From Vicia villosa (Eukaryota; Streptophyta; Magnoliopsida; Fabales; Fabaceae), in contig NW_026705179.1 in NCBI RefSeq assembly GCF_029867415.1, positions 124,001 to 188,000 of the forward strand: DNA of 64,000 nt, given 5' to 3'. The translations under genes and the position numbers were made by a program. The notes beneath the pieces are model-generated. The model was not told the DNA's origin, did not search any database, and was given only the letters and a program-made list of their open reading frames with translations. Below are positions 23,240-34,814 of the stretch, piece after piece (position 1 is the first letter of the stretch; each line of letters opens with the position of its first letter).

Positions 23240-23252
23240 AATTAGGGGCATC
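23240..23252 (+). other. Ogre polypurine tract region
   Basis: AATTAGGGGCATC precedes the 3' LTR start TGTCATACCC at 23253. The purine core is AGGGG. Confidence 0.65.
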
Positions 23253-24646
23253 TGTCATACCCTAATTTTGACCCCCCTGAGATGTCATACTTTTAGGCTT
23301 TTCATCAGAATCAAAACAGATACTTAGAACAGTCACTTGTTCATCTGGTGCTTAATCGAGGATGTTCAAAAACAAAAGAGCTCAGGCAAATGATCAATCA
23401 ATAAAAGGAGTAGTCTCTAATACAATCATAGGACTCAAAAAGATTCATTCTATTCACCTATGATTGATTAGACACCCAATCATTTGGGCCCAAGTTTGCT
23501 TAGTTCACCAATCTAGGGTTTTGAGCCCATCAGGGACTGTAATCAGGGATCACATTTGGGAAACCCTAAAAAGCTTCAGGACATCCATCAATTGGTTCAT
23601 ATGACATTACCCATTGGACATTACACTTCAATTCAAGATCTACAGTCATCAATTTCATCTGGTCGACAATTAGGGTTTTTAACCTAATTCACCTGGACAG
23701 TTGACTTTTAACCAGGACATGGATCCAAAACTCAAAACATGGTTCAAAAACTTCTATTACCTCAATATAATCCACTCACATCACTCATTTGAGGAAGAGA
23801 ACTTGATTCATCACAAAAGTCCAAAATTTCACTTCATCAGGAAAAAGTCAACTGTACAAGATTACCTTTGACTTTTAGGATTTTTGGCCAAACCATGACT
23901 TTTTAAGATCAATATCATCAATATATGATTATTAAAGTCATTTGGCAGAATAAATTCAAGAAAATTCATCATGGATCAAAAAGTAAGGAATTAGGGTTTT
24001 TGAGGGTATTTTGGGAACTCAAAATTTTGCTTACATACTCAAAAATCTCCCAAAATGAAAGTTGTAGATCTTGCAAAATAAAACAACATCTTACATAGCA
24101 ACTTTTTTCAAGAGATCAATCATTTGAGAGATTTAGGTTTTGGAAGTTATAGGCCTTAAAAACTTAGAAATTTTTCTAAGTGTTTTTGACCTAGTTTTCT
24201 TCCAACTTTAGGCTCATTTTTCACAATTTTCCCAAATGATTCTGAAGAAACCCAAAACTAATGAATTGAAGTAGATGTTTAGGGATTTCCAAATTGTGCT
24301 CAACCTTCTCCCAATTCATTTTGAGCTAAGAGTTATGCTTGTTCAAAGTTGGCCTCATAAAGTAAAATTATAGGTCATGTACAATTTGAAACTTTGCAAT
24401 TTTGTGCATATGGCTTCAGTAATGGATGCTACATGACCCAAAACACATCTGCAAACATACCATGCATTCATTTTCACCATGGAATAAGGATTTAAGAAGA
24501 TTCCCAAAAGCAAGTACATGTGATTATGTAATCATTACTTTTGAGAATTTATGGTAAGTGATGATTCATCAATTGGAATCTTCTCCTAAGCCAATAGAAA
24601 GCTTCTACACATCAGAAATGATCCCTAAGATCTGCAAGGATCAATG
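23253..24646 (+). mobile_element. Ogre 3' LTR, left part
   Basis: It begins TGTCATACCCTAATTTTGAC and from 23542 onward matches the 5' LTR from 4587. It is interrupted at 24646 by a copia element. Bases 24642-24646 (CAATG) are the left target-site duplication. Confidence 0.93.
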
Positions 24647-25777
24647 TGTTAGAACAAGATTTGTTCTGATCAATATTCTTAGTTTTGATGATAACAAGGA
24701 TATGAATTTTGTATGAGATAATGTGGTACTCTAATACTATGCAATTTCCATTTCAAGAATTATACAAAGAGTATGCACAAAATTAGCGCAAGAGGCAACT
24801 GACTCAGAAGGTTCAGCATGCAACATCAGAACATGGTCTGGCAAGACATAAGAAGATGGTCAAGCAGAATCAGAACATGGGTCTATGGAAGCATCAGAAG
24901 AACTTGAGATCAGAAGCAAAAGCACTGAAGTTCTCATGGTATCACGCTCAGAAGCACTTCAAGGTCAGAAGACAAGAAGATGCTCTGTACCAAGCTGTTT
25001 GACTCTGATGACATTCAAACGTTGTTTACACAAACATCAGATCAGAAGCAAGTACTAGACTGGCAGGCTACGCTGACTGACAAAAGGAACGTTAGAAGCT
25101 ATTAAAGGCAACGTCAGTAGACACAGCGGAAACAAGGCTCGAGGTAGTTGACAAAAGAGTGAAACATTAAATGCAATGCTGTACGGAATACGCAAAGCAT
25201 TAAATGCTCCCAACGGTCATCTTCTCAAGTGCCTATATATATGAAGTTCTGATGAGAAGCTCAATACAACACTTGCGCATTAAACTGAAACGCTGTCAAA
25301 TTCAAAAGCTCTCAAACTTCATCATCAAGCTCACTACATTGCTGTTGTAATATCTTAGTGAGATTTAAGCTTAAACTTTAAGAGAAATATCACAGTTGTG
25401 ATTATAGCTTTTCAGAAGCATTGTATTACTCTTAGAATTTGTTTACATTAAGTTGTAAGAACTAGAGTGATCAGGTAGATCAGAATACTCTAGAAAAGTC
25501 TTAGAGGTTGTCTAAGCAGTTTGTTCCTAGAGTGATCAGGTTGTGATCAGGATACTCTAGAAGACTTAGCAGTTGGCTAAGTGGAAAACCATTGTAATCT
25601 AGTGTGATTAGTGGATTAAATCCTCAGGTGAGGTAAATCACTCCAAGGGGGTGGACTGGAGTAGTTTAGTTAACAACGAACCAGGATAAAAATCATTGTG
25701 CAAATTGTTTTTATCTTACAAGTTTTAAAGCTACACTTATTCAAACCCCCCCTTTCTAAGTGTTTTTCTATCCTTCA
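24647..25777 (+). mobile_element. Copia element 1, 5' LTR
   Basis: TGTTAGAACA...CCTTCA, 1131 bp, followed by the tRNA-Met PBS. A TATA motif TATATATA is at 25234-25241. Near its 3' end are two palindromic blocks closed by CTAGAGT/ACTCTAG (25462-25493 and 25527-25560) and two CTTAG/CTAAG hairpins. Confidence 0.92.
25234..25241 (+). promoter_or_regulatory. Putative TATA box, copia element 1 5' LTR
   Basis: TATATATA, conserved in the 3' LTR (34265-34272) and in the second copia element (54272-54279). Confidence 0.6.
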
Positions 25778-25779
25778 AT

Positions 25780-25794
25780 TGGCATCAGAGCGCC
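25780..25794 (+). other. Copia element 1 primer binding site, tRNA-Met type
   Basis: TGGCATCAGAGCGCC lies two bases after the LTR end. It is close to the usual initiator tRNA-Met site TGGTATCAGAGC. Confidence 0.8.
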
Positions 25795-25863
25795 GGTTCT
25801 AAGGTGCAAGCACTTAACTGTGTTTAGAAAAGATTCAGGAAGAGAAAAACGTTTCAGTAAAAG

Positions 25864-27700
25864 ATGGCTGGTGAAATTCCAACAAACATATCTACATCTA
25901 CATCTGGCTCTGCTAAGCAATACAATGGAAATGGTAACAATGGTTATACTAGACCACCAGTATTTGATGGTAAAAACTTTGAATACTGGAAAGATAAACT
26001 GGAAAGTTACTTCCTTGGTCTAGACTGTAACTTATGGGATCTTCTGGTGGATGGTTACAAACATCCAGTGAATGCTACTGGCTTAAGGCTTACAAGACAA
26101 GAAATGAATGATGATCAAAAGAAACTTTTCAAAAATCATCATAAATGTAGGACTGTTTTGCTGAATGCTATCTCTCATGCTGAGTATGAGAAGATATCTA
26201 ACAGGGAAACTGCCCATGATATATATGAGTCATTGAAAATGACCCATGAAGGAAACGCTCAAGTCAAAGAGACCAAAGCTCTTGCTCTAATCTAGAAATA
26301 TGAAGCCTTCAAGATGGAGGACGATGAAGATATTGAGAAGATATTCTCAAGATTTCAAACGCTAACTGCTGGATTAAGAGTTCTGGACAAAGGCTACACC
26401 AAGGCTGATCATGTAAAGAAGATCATCAGAAGCTTGCCCAGAAGATGGGGTCCAATGGTGACTGCATTCGAGATTGCAAAGAATCTGAATGAGGTTTCTT
26501 TGGAAGAGCTAATCAGTGCCTTGAGAAGCCATGAGATAGAGCTGGATGCAAATGAGCCTCAGAAGAAAGGTAAGTCTATTGCATTAAAATCTAATATTAA
26601 AAAATGCACTAACGCTTTTCAGGCTGAAGAAGAAGATGAACTGTCCATGATCTCCAGAAGGGTAAACCAACTCTGGAAGAGCAAACAAAGGAAGTTCAAA
26701 AACTTCAGAAGTTCAAAGAAATTTGAACGAGGAGAATCTTCTGGTGGCAGAAGATCTGACAAGAAAAAAGTTCTCTGCTATGAGTGCAATGAGCCTGGAC
26801 ACTTCAAGAATGAATGTCCAAAACTTCAGAAGGAGAATCCCAAGAAGAAGTTTCATAAGAAGAAAGGGCTTATGGCAATATGGGATGATTCTGAATCAGA
26901 ATCAGAATCAGACTCTGAAGGAGAGCAAGCCAACTTTGCACTGATGGCCACAGTGGATGATGGATCAGAATCTACATCAGAATCAGATTCTGAAGAGGTA
27001 TTTTCTGAACTATCTAGAGATGAATTAGTTTCCAGCTTGACTGAACTTCTGGAACTCAAGGCTCACCTTAGTATCAAATACAAAAAGCTGAAAAAGCAAT
27101 TTGAATTTGAAACTAAGAAGCTGGAAGTGGAAAATTCTGAACTGAAGGAAAAAGTTTTAAAATTATCCAATGATAGTGGATCTCCTTCTAAATCAGAAAA
27201 ATCCATTCCTAGTCTCAATCATATTCTGAAAGAATATGACTCGAGCTTCAGAAAGTTCCTATCTAGAAGTATTGGCAGAAGTCATCTTGCTTCTATGATA
27301 TATGGTGTTTCAGGAAACAGAAGGTTTGGCTTTGGCTATGAGGGTGATACCTCACATAAATTTGAACCTGTTGATGATTTGAAAATCACATACAAGCCAT
27401 TGTATGATCAGTTCAAATATGGCCATGCACATGATATTAGGCTCACTTCACATGCACAGAGTTTTATCACTGTACACACCAAGAAGCATGTGACACAACC
27501 TAAGAAATATCATGATGTCAAACCTAAAGAATATCATGTTGTTCCTCCCGTTAATTATCATGCTAAACCCAAGTTCAATCAGAACTTGAGGAAAACTAAC
27601 AAGAAAGGACCCAAGAAATTGTGGGTACCTAAGGGGAAGATAATTTCTGTTGTAGATATCCTTAGCTGCAAAGAGGACAAAGCACAAAATGTCATGGTAC
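25864..27700 (+). pseudogene. Copia element 1 gag, one in-frame stop
   Basis: ATG 25864 starts 86 bases after the LTR. TAG at 26293-26295 interrupts the frame, which resumes unchanged and is open to 27765. The N-terminal part is the copia gag domain (UBN2-like). A single CCHC zinc knuckle is encoded at 26776-26817. It is followed by a long acidic Ser/Glu/Asp repeat (about 26890-27000) and a coiled-coil stretch, both usual for the long Sirevirus gag. Role: capsid protein binding the element RNA. The frame leaves gag around 27690, where the protease begins in the next frame. Confidence 0.87.
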
Positions 27701-29236
27701 CTGGACTCTGGGTGCTCGCGACACATGACGGGAAGAAGATCTATGTTCCAAGACCTGGTGCTTAAGTCTGGTGGAGAAGTCAAGTTTGGAGGAGATCAGA
27801 AGGGCAAAATTATTGGCTCTGGAACCATAAGTATTGGTAACTCTCCTTCCATAACTAATGTACTTCTTGTAGAAGGATTAACGCATAACTTATTGTCCAT
27901 AAGTCAATTAAGTGACAATGGTTATGATATAATCTTCAATCAAAAGTCTTGCAAGGCTGTAAGTCAGAAGGATGGCTCAATCCTATTTACAGGCAAGAGA
28001 AAGAACAACATCTATAAGATTGATCTTTCAGATCTTGAGAAGCAGAAGGTGACTTGCCTTATGTCTGTTTCTGAAGAGCAATGGGTCTGGCACAGAAGAT
28101 TAGGACATGCTAGTTTGAGAAAGATTTCTCAGATTAACAAACTAAATCTGGTCAGAGGTCTCCCAAATATGAAATATAAATCAGATGCTCTTTGTGAAGC
28201 ATGTCAGAAGGGCAAGTTCTCCAAACCTGCATTCAAATCTAAGAATGTTGTCTCTTCCTCAAGGCCATTAGAACTTCTGCACATTGATCTGTTTGGACCA
28301 GTCAAAACAGCATCTGTCAGAGGGAAGAAATATGGATTAGTCATCGTAGATGATTATAGCCGCTGGACATGGGTAAAGTTCTTAAAACACAAGGATGAGT
28401 CTCATTCAGTGTTCTTTGAATTCTGCACTCAGATTCAATCTGAGAAGGAGTGCAAAATCATAAAGGTCAGAAGTGATCATGGTGGCGAATTTGAGAACAG
28501 ATTCTTTGAGGAGTTCTTCAAAGAAAATGGTATTGCCCATGATTTCTCTTGCCCTAGAACTCCACAGCAAAATGGAGTTATAGAGCGAAAGAATAGGACT
28601 CTGCAAGAAATGGCCAGAACCATGATCAATGAGACTAATATGGCTAAGCACTTCTGGGAAGAAGCAATAAACACTGCATGTTATATTCAGAATAGAATCT
28701 CTATAAGACCTATTCTAAATAAGACTCCTTATGAATTGTGGAAGAACAGAAAGCCCAACATTTCATATTTTCATCCTTTCGGATGTGTGTGTTTTATTCT
28801 GAATACCAAAGATCATCTTGGTATGTTTGATTCTAAGGCACAAAAATGTTTTCTTCTTGGATATTCTGAACGCTCTAAAGGCTACAGAGTATACAATACT
28901 GAAACATTGGTTGTAGAAGAATCAATCAATATCAGGTTTGATGATAAGCTTGGTCTTGAAAAACCAAAGCAGTTTGAGAATTTTGCAGATATAGATTTTG
29001 ACATATCAGAAGCTGTAGAACTAAGAAGTAAAGCTCCAGAAGCTGAAAGTCTCAGAAGCAATGAATCAGAAGATCAAGTTGCTACATCTTTAGAGAATCT
29101 CAGGATTTCTGAAGATCCAACAGTCAGAAGATCTTCTAGACTCACCTCTGCTCACTCAGAAGATGTGATTCTTGGAAAGAAAGATGATCCTATCAGAACT
29201 AGATCATTTCTAAGGAATGACAATCAGAAGCAGTGA
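27689..29236 (+). pseudogene. Copia element 1 protease remnant and integrase; no RT
   Basis: Starting at the protease active-site region (Asp-Ser-Gly with the following SRHMTG motif), one open frame covers the GAG-pre-integrase His/Cys finger (about 28085-28205) and the integrase core with Asp (in a HIDLFGP block, near 28286), Asp (SDHGGEF) and Glu (NGVIERKNRT), all present. It runs to a Ser/Glu-rich spacer just before where RT should begin and stops at 29234-29236. The normal copia order continues with RT and RNase H, which are missing. The frame differs from gag by one step, a frameshift rather than the single in-frame stop normal for Sireviruses. Confidence 0.85.
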
Positions 29237-29640
29237 TCAGAATCAGAAGGTGTAAAGTCTATTCAGTGCAACACAACTGTCATCAAGAGAATTCTGATAG
29301 TGAACACGTGTATGTACGGTTGGTAAAAGCGTGAGTTAATCTGATGGGACGCCGCCCTAGGTAACTGTGTTAAATCATTTCATTTACCACGATCTCTCAT
29401 CTAACGTCACTCATCATTTAATGCAATTGATTTCATTTGATTCTGTAACTGTTCATTCTCATAACTTCATTGCATTCATTTTCAAATCCGTCTCTATAAA
29501 TACATTTCAAATCATAACGTTTATCTTTTTCGCTCCCATTCTCTCTTTCTTCTTGCATGCATTTTTGCAACCTTTTCAGTCTCTTCTCAAACCCTAAGCG
29601 CAAACTCAGATCTTGTTCCTCTAATTTCTGTTCTGCTTAA
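29237..29640 (+). other. Deletion junction and pre-env spacer
   Basis: The sequence after 29240 matches the type of spacer that precedes the env-like ORF in copia element 2 (both have a GACGCC(A/G)CCCTAGGTAACT block, here near 29347). About 2 kb of RT and RNase H is therefore deleted at about 29236-29260. Confidence 0.7.
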
Positions 29641-32633
29641 ATGGCCGCTTCATCATCTCACAATGTTGGCTCATCTGTCCCTCTTCATCTTCAAGAAGAA
29701 GAAAATCAGCAAATCACTCCGGTTGTTGCCTGCTCTATTCCTCAGAAGGATCTGGAAGTTATCTGTGAACTAATGGTAGATTTTGATAGCATCGAAGAAC
29801 ATGAATATCATCTCAAAGAAGATATCATTTTTCAAGGATGGACTTCATTGTTTGCTGAGTTCTGTGGACCGGTCTACCCAGATCTTGTTAAGGAGTTTTG
29901 GGTGCATGCAGTTGTTGCTCCTAAATCCATATTGTCTTTCGTCCATGGGAAGTTTGTGGTAGTTACTGAGAACATCCTAAGAATGATGTTTGATCTTAAA
30001 AACCCTGAGGGTGCTTTTGAAATTGATCAAAGGGCTGATTGGGATGATGTGTTATCTACCCTTTACACAGACGTCAAGAAGACAAAGCATGTCAAGGACA
30101 TGAAAGACCTCTACAAAATCTGGACCAAGATTCTTCTGGGGTGCTTCTATCACAAGAAAGGAACACATGCTGCAGATTTCGTCAACAATGAGCAGAAATA
30201 CATTCTGTATTGCATTGCCACTAAGAAGAAGGTTGATGTTATCTACATAATCTTCAATCACATGTGGAATACTGTGAGGGATTCCAGAAATGCTTTCAGA
30301 GCGAAAAATTGTACTATCATTCCTTTTGGAAGAATCATTACAAACCTTCTGGTTCACTCCAAGATTGTTGAGAACCTGGAAGCTGAAGGTACTATCAAAG
30401 ATCTTGTCGTTACCACTGGAAGTTGCTTGAATGCTCTCACTTTGAGAAAGATGAAGATTATTGATACTATCATCAAGACCCCTCAACCTCTTCCTGGAAC
30501 AAGAAGCAGAAGAGATCCTGTTCTTGCTGACTTTGAAACCTTCTTCAGAAGTGAGGTACCAGGAGTCAGAACTAGGTATTTAAAGTCACTAGAAGAAGAT
30601 GAAGGAGTAAAAGATCAAGAAAAAGGTGCTCCTGCTAAAGTAGGCCGCAAGAAAACTTCTAGGGCTGCTGCCTCAGAAGATGTTTCAAAAGCTGCTCCTC
30701 AAGCCGCTGAAAAGAAGGAAAGAAGGACCAAAAGAAAATTTGATCATCCTTTTGATAATCAGGTGAAGGTAGTTCAGAACGTAGCTGCTGCTACTGTTAA
30801 AGAGGTTGTTCCAGAAGAAGTTATCGCTAAAGTTGTTCAGGCTGTTTCAATTGATTTTGAAAAGAATAAGAAAGAGGCTGCTGAGAAAAAGAAGAAGAAG
30901 TCGAATAATAATGCTGAAAATGTTAGAGTTGTTGAGAAGAAGAAAATCAGAAAAAGGAAGATGATTTTAAATGACTCCGATGAAGAAGAGGCTGTTCAAG
31001 AAGCTGTGAATCAGCAGGAAGAAATCGTGCAAAGACCAACAACTCAAGCAGTTGAAGGTCAGTATGCTGTTGTCAATGAGAAGGAAGCTCTGGAATCTGC
31101 CAGAAGGAGAGATATCTCTCGTGGAAAGGCAAAGATTGTTGAAGAGCAGAAGAGTAAGAAGCAGAAGAAGCTTGAGGTTGTGTTCGAAGCTGTTCAGAAG
31201 GTATCCAAAGGTATACATCTCTCTGAACCTGATTCTGTTCCTACTTTACGTTCAGAAGTTGCACCAACAGCTGTTGCCCAAACCCCTGAACCAGATAAAG
31301 CCCCATCAGAATCACCCATCAAAATTCACCTTCTTACACCTCCCACTTCTCCTGTAACCAAAATCCGTACTCCTCCTCCTTCACCCATTCCAGATTCCCC
31401 CATTCCTTCTCCTCCACCCTCAACCAACCTTGCTTCTGACCAGGTCCTTGATAATCTTGTTCTGGATATACCTCCCCTACAAAATCTTTTTCCACCACAC
31501 ACAAATATATCCATTTCTCAACCTCCTCCCCATGCCAACAATGAACCCATTCCTTCCACCTCTCAAAACAACCCATGTGTTTCTGATCTTCCAGACTCTG
31601 CATCACATGAGCAATTGCTCCGTGATTGCAACTACACTCCCAAGCCTCGTCCTGAAGCTGAAATGGTAGTGTTAGATTCTGAGAACGAAGCAGAATCATC
31701 TTTTAGGTTGGATAGAGAACCTCAACCCTATTCTATCCCTAACCCTGACTCTCCAATAACCAAAATAAAATCCCGCCAGGAATACCCTATTGATGTAATT
31801 TTTGAATCGGTAAAGAGGAATCTCAGAAGAGTCTTTAATATTTCAGAATCGCTGAAAGTGCTGGCCTGAATGATGTTGCTATGCGAAAATTCTGGAGAAT
31901 CTTCCGAAGAAAAGCTGATTCTTGTTTTGAAGAACTTCAAGAAGCTTGTGTAGAATCTGCTCCACGGCCTCGTGGAATTCTGAGAAGTTATGAAGACTTC
32001 TGGTTTGCTCGTCTCGGAGGGAGATATATCTTTGAGGAGAAGAGGTTTGTGGATGAACTGGAAGAAGCAAGAATTGCTGCTGCAATGGAAGCTAATCCTT
32101 GCAGGGAAATTGTGGTCTGGAAACCTCAATACCCTGTTCTGCTTAGAGATTTCAGGATTCTCTTTGAATTTCTGAGGGAAAACCCTTCTAAGGAAGACCC
32201 AAGCTTGGTCATTCCAGAAGTTGTTGACCCACCAGAAGTTGAAAGTCCTTCTGCTCCTAGGAATCTTGCTGCCATTCTTCAGGCACTTGAGAATGGAGAT
32301 TCTGAGGTTCCTGCTGTAGAGTATGGAGATGCTTCTATGGAAGAAGCAGATGCTGATCATGTTGCTGAAACAATTCCTGTTGAGGAAAATCCTACAAATG
32401 ATCTGATCATGGAAGCTGCGGATCAGAATGCCATCCCTTTGGAAAGAAGTTGTGAAGCTTCTTCTGATGAACCTTCCCGTCTTGCAAGGACTTTGGAAGT
32501 TATTCAGAAGAACAAGGATGAGTAGAGATCAATCAACGCTGAGTTTCGTGCTTTCATGGAAAGGCAGGATGAAAGCAACAGTGGGATTCATGATATGCTG
32601 GCCAAGATCATGTCGAAGCTAGGGTCATCTTAG
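29641..32633 (+). pseudogene. Copia element 1 env-like ORF3, frameshifted
   Basis: ATG 29641 opens a frame to 31869. A frameshift near 31845-31855 moves it to the frame of 31881-32525 (TAG 32523-32525), with a short tail to TAG 32631. About 250 N-terminal residues form a globular domain rich in Trp and Phe (LVKEFW block). A Lys/Glu-rich basic region and a Pro/Ser-rich stretch (about 31310-31420) follow, then a conserved C-terminal domain (VVWKPQYP, RENP). The partner in element 2 shares both end domains. The third ORF of Sireviruses is called env-like, but I see no signal peptide or obvious membrane segment. The N-terminal domain resembles what databases call a putative plant transposon protein domain (recall). 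Confidence 0.75.
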
Positions 32634-33695
32634 ATTGAGTCTTAGACTGTTTCTTTTTGCTTTGCTGCATCTGTTTTTATTTGCATCTTCTCTTGCCCTT
32701 CCTCTTGTACTTCTGAACTTTTTATTTCTCCGTGCTTAATGATATTTTATCCTTTTCTTCTATGTGTTTGTCTTGTTTTTTCATCTGAATTTTTTATGTT
32801 TTTGATGTTATGACAAAAAGGGGGAGAAAAATGTGATAAATGATATGATTTATTTTATCAGTTGCTGGGAGAAAGGCTCCACATTTCTAACAGAACTTGC
32901 AAAGTTCTATTTCCTTGAGTGTTGTCTTGCAGGAATTGAAGATCCTCTTTAAAAGCTCAACATGAGAAGCAAAGAGATGGGGAAAAGCAATTCTATAAAG
33001 AATCAAGCTCTTGGAAATTGAAGCAAGTTGAGTGCAATAAAACTTCAAGAATCAGGAGCAAGAAGGAAGAATGTTCTGATATTCTGATGATAGAATATAC
33101 TTTCATTCTTATTCTTTATATATTATGATGCATGTTCCTAGTTACAAAATAAGCTCTGAAACATTTTATGTTTGTATGCTCTGATACATAATTATATGTT
33201 CTGATACATATTTTATGTTCTGAATCATTCATGCTGACTTTTGTCGTTTAGTTTGTTCTATAACATTTCAGGATGTAGAGATGCTCTGATGATGCTCTGG
33301 TACATTCAACAAAGTTCTAATACAATCTAGCATGAAATGACTCAAGAAAATATTCAAGCTCTGAAGCTGTCCAATGGAAGCAAGAATCAGAAGCTATGAA
33401 TATTTTGAAGATCTAGGAAATTCAAGTTCTGAAGCTGTCCTATGGAAGCAAAAATCAGAAGTTGTGAATGTTCTGAAGATCTAAGCATATGTGAAAGTCT
33501 CTACTGAAATACTCAGGGAAGTCTTTTATTTATAAAAATTCTCCTAGTATTTATTTCAGGGGGAGATTATTTATCTCAGGGGGAGATTGTTAATCTCAGG
33601 GGGAGACGTATTCACACATTGTCTATATGCTTGTGCTATAGCTGTGTAACTATCTTTAGCTGTCTGATATTCTGATCCCAAATTCATATCATTTA
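32634..33695 (+). other. Copia element 1 3' UTR with multiple PPT-like tracts
   Basis: Purine tracts of the GGGGGAGA type occur at about 32819 and three times near 33557-33606. CTGATACA repeats lie around 33180-33310. Repeated PPTs are known in Sireviruses. The last PPT and the first about 17 bases of the 3' LTR are missing at 33695 compared with element 2. Confidence 0.7.
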
Positions 33696-34809
33696 TTCTG
33701 ATCAATATTCTTAGTTTTGATGATAACAAGGATATGAATTTTGTATGAGATAATGTGGTACTCTAATACTATGCAATTTCCATTTCAGGAACTATACAAA
33801 GAGTATGCACAAAATCAGCGCAAGAGGCGACTGACTCAGAAGGTTCAGCATGCAACATCAGAACATGGTCTGGCAAGACATCAGAAGATGGTCAAGCAGA
33901 ATCAGAACATGGGTCTATGGAAGCATCAGAAGAACTTGAGATCAGAAGCAGAAGCACTGAAGTTCTCATGGTATCACGCTCAGAAGCACTTCAAGGTCAG
34001 AAGACAAGAAGATGCTCTGCACCAAGCTGTTTGACTCTGATGACATTCAAACGTTGTTTACACAAACATCAGATCAGAAGCAAGTACTAGACTGGCAGGC
34101 TACGCTGACTGACAAAAGGAGCGTTAGAAGCTATTAAAGGCAACGTCAGTAGACACAGCGGAAACAAGGCTCGAGGTAGTTGACAAAAGAGTGAAACATT
34201 AAATGCAATGCTGTACGGAATACGCAAAGCATTAAATTCTCCCAACGGTCATCTTCTCAAGTGCCTATATATATGAAGTTCTGATGAGAAGCTCAATACA
34301 ACACTTGCGCATTAAACTGAAACGCTGTCAAATTCAAAAGCTCTCAAACTTCATCATCAAGCTCACTACATTGCTGTTGTAATATCTTAGTGAGATTTAA
34401 GCTTAAACTTTAAGAGAAATATCACAGTTGTGATTATAGCTTTTCAGAAGCATTGTATTACTCTTAGAATTTGTTTACATTAAGTTGTAAGAACTAGAGT
34501 GATCAGGTAGATCAGAATACTCTAGAAAAGTCTTAGAGGTTGTCTAAGCAGTTTGTTCCTAGAGTGATCAGGTTGTGATCAGGATACTCTAGAAGAATTA
34601 GCAGTTGGCTAAGTGGAAAACCATTGTAATCAAGTGTGATTAGTGGATTAAATGCTAAGGTGAGGTAAATCACTCCAAGGGGGTGGACTGGAGTAGTTTA
34701 GTTAACAACGAACCAGGATAAAAATCATTGTGCAAATTGTTTTTATCTTACAAGTTTTAAAGCTACACTTATTCAAACCCCCCCTTTCTAAGTGTTTTTC
34801 TATCCTTCA
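33696..34809 (+). mobile_element. Copia element 1, 3' LTR, missing its first bases
   Basis: It matches the 5' LTR from its 18th base (TTCTGATC) to the end CCTTCA. TATA motif at 34265-34272. The deletion removes TGTTAGAACA and the adjoining PPT. An open frame of 97 codons inside the LTR is not considered a gene. Confidence 0.9.
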
Positions 34810-34814
34810 CAATG
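34810..34814 (+). other. Right target-site duplication of copia element 1
   Basis: CAATG, identical to 24642-24646. Joining the two flanks across it restores continuity with the 5' LTR around 5719-5735. Confidence 0.9.

Larger units (their letters stand above)
24647..34809 (+). mobile_element. SIRE/Maximus-type Ty1/copia element (Sirevirus), lacking RT and RNase H
   Basis: Two LTRs of about 1.1 kb, a tRNA-Met PBS, gag with one zinc knuckle, protease, integrase and an env-like third ORF after pol, in the Sirevirus order. It is flanked by 5-bp duplications CAATG (24642-24646 and 34810-34814), so it inserted as a unit into the Ogre 3' LTR. The RT and RNase H region is absent between 29236 and 29640. 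Gag has a stop, gag and pol are in different frames, and the third ORF has a frameshift. Confidence 0.92.

Noticed and set aside
33741..34034. 97-codon open frame in the copia LTR
   Set aside because: It lies wholly inside an LTR, is interrupted in the 5' LTR copy (stop near 24784), and its residues follow the CAGAAG repeat of the element.
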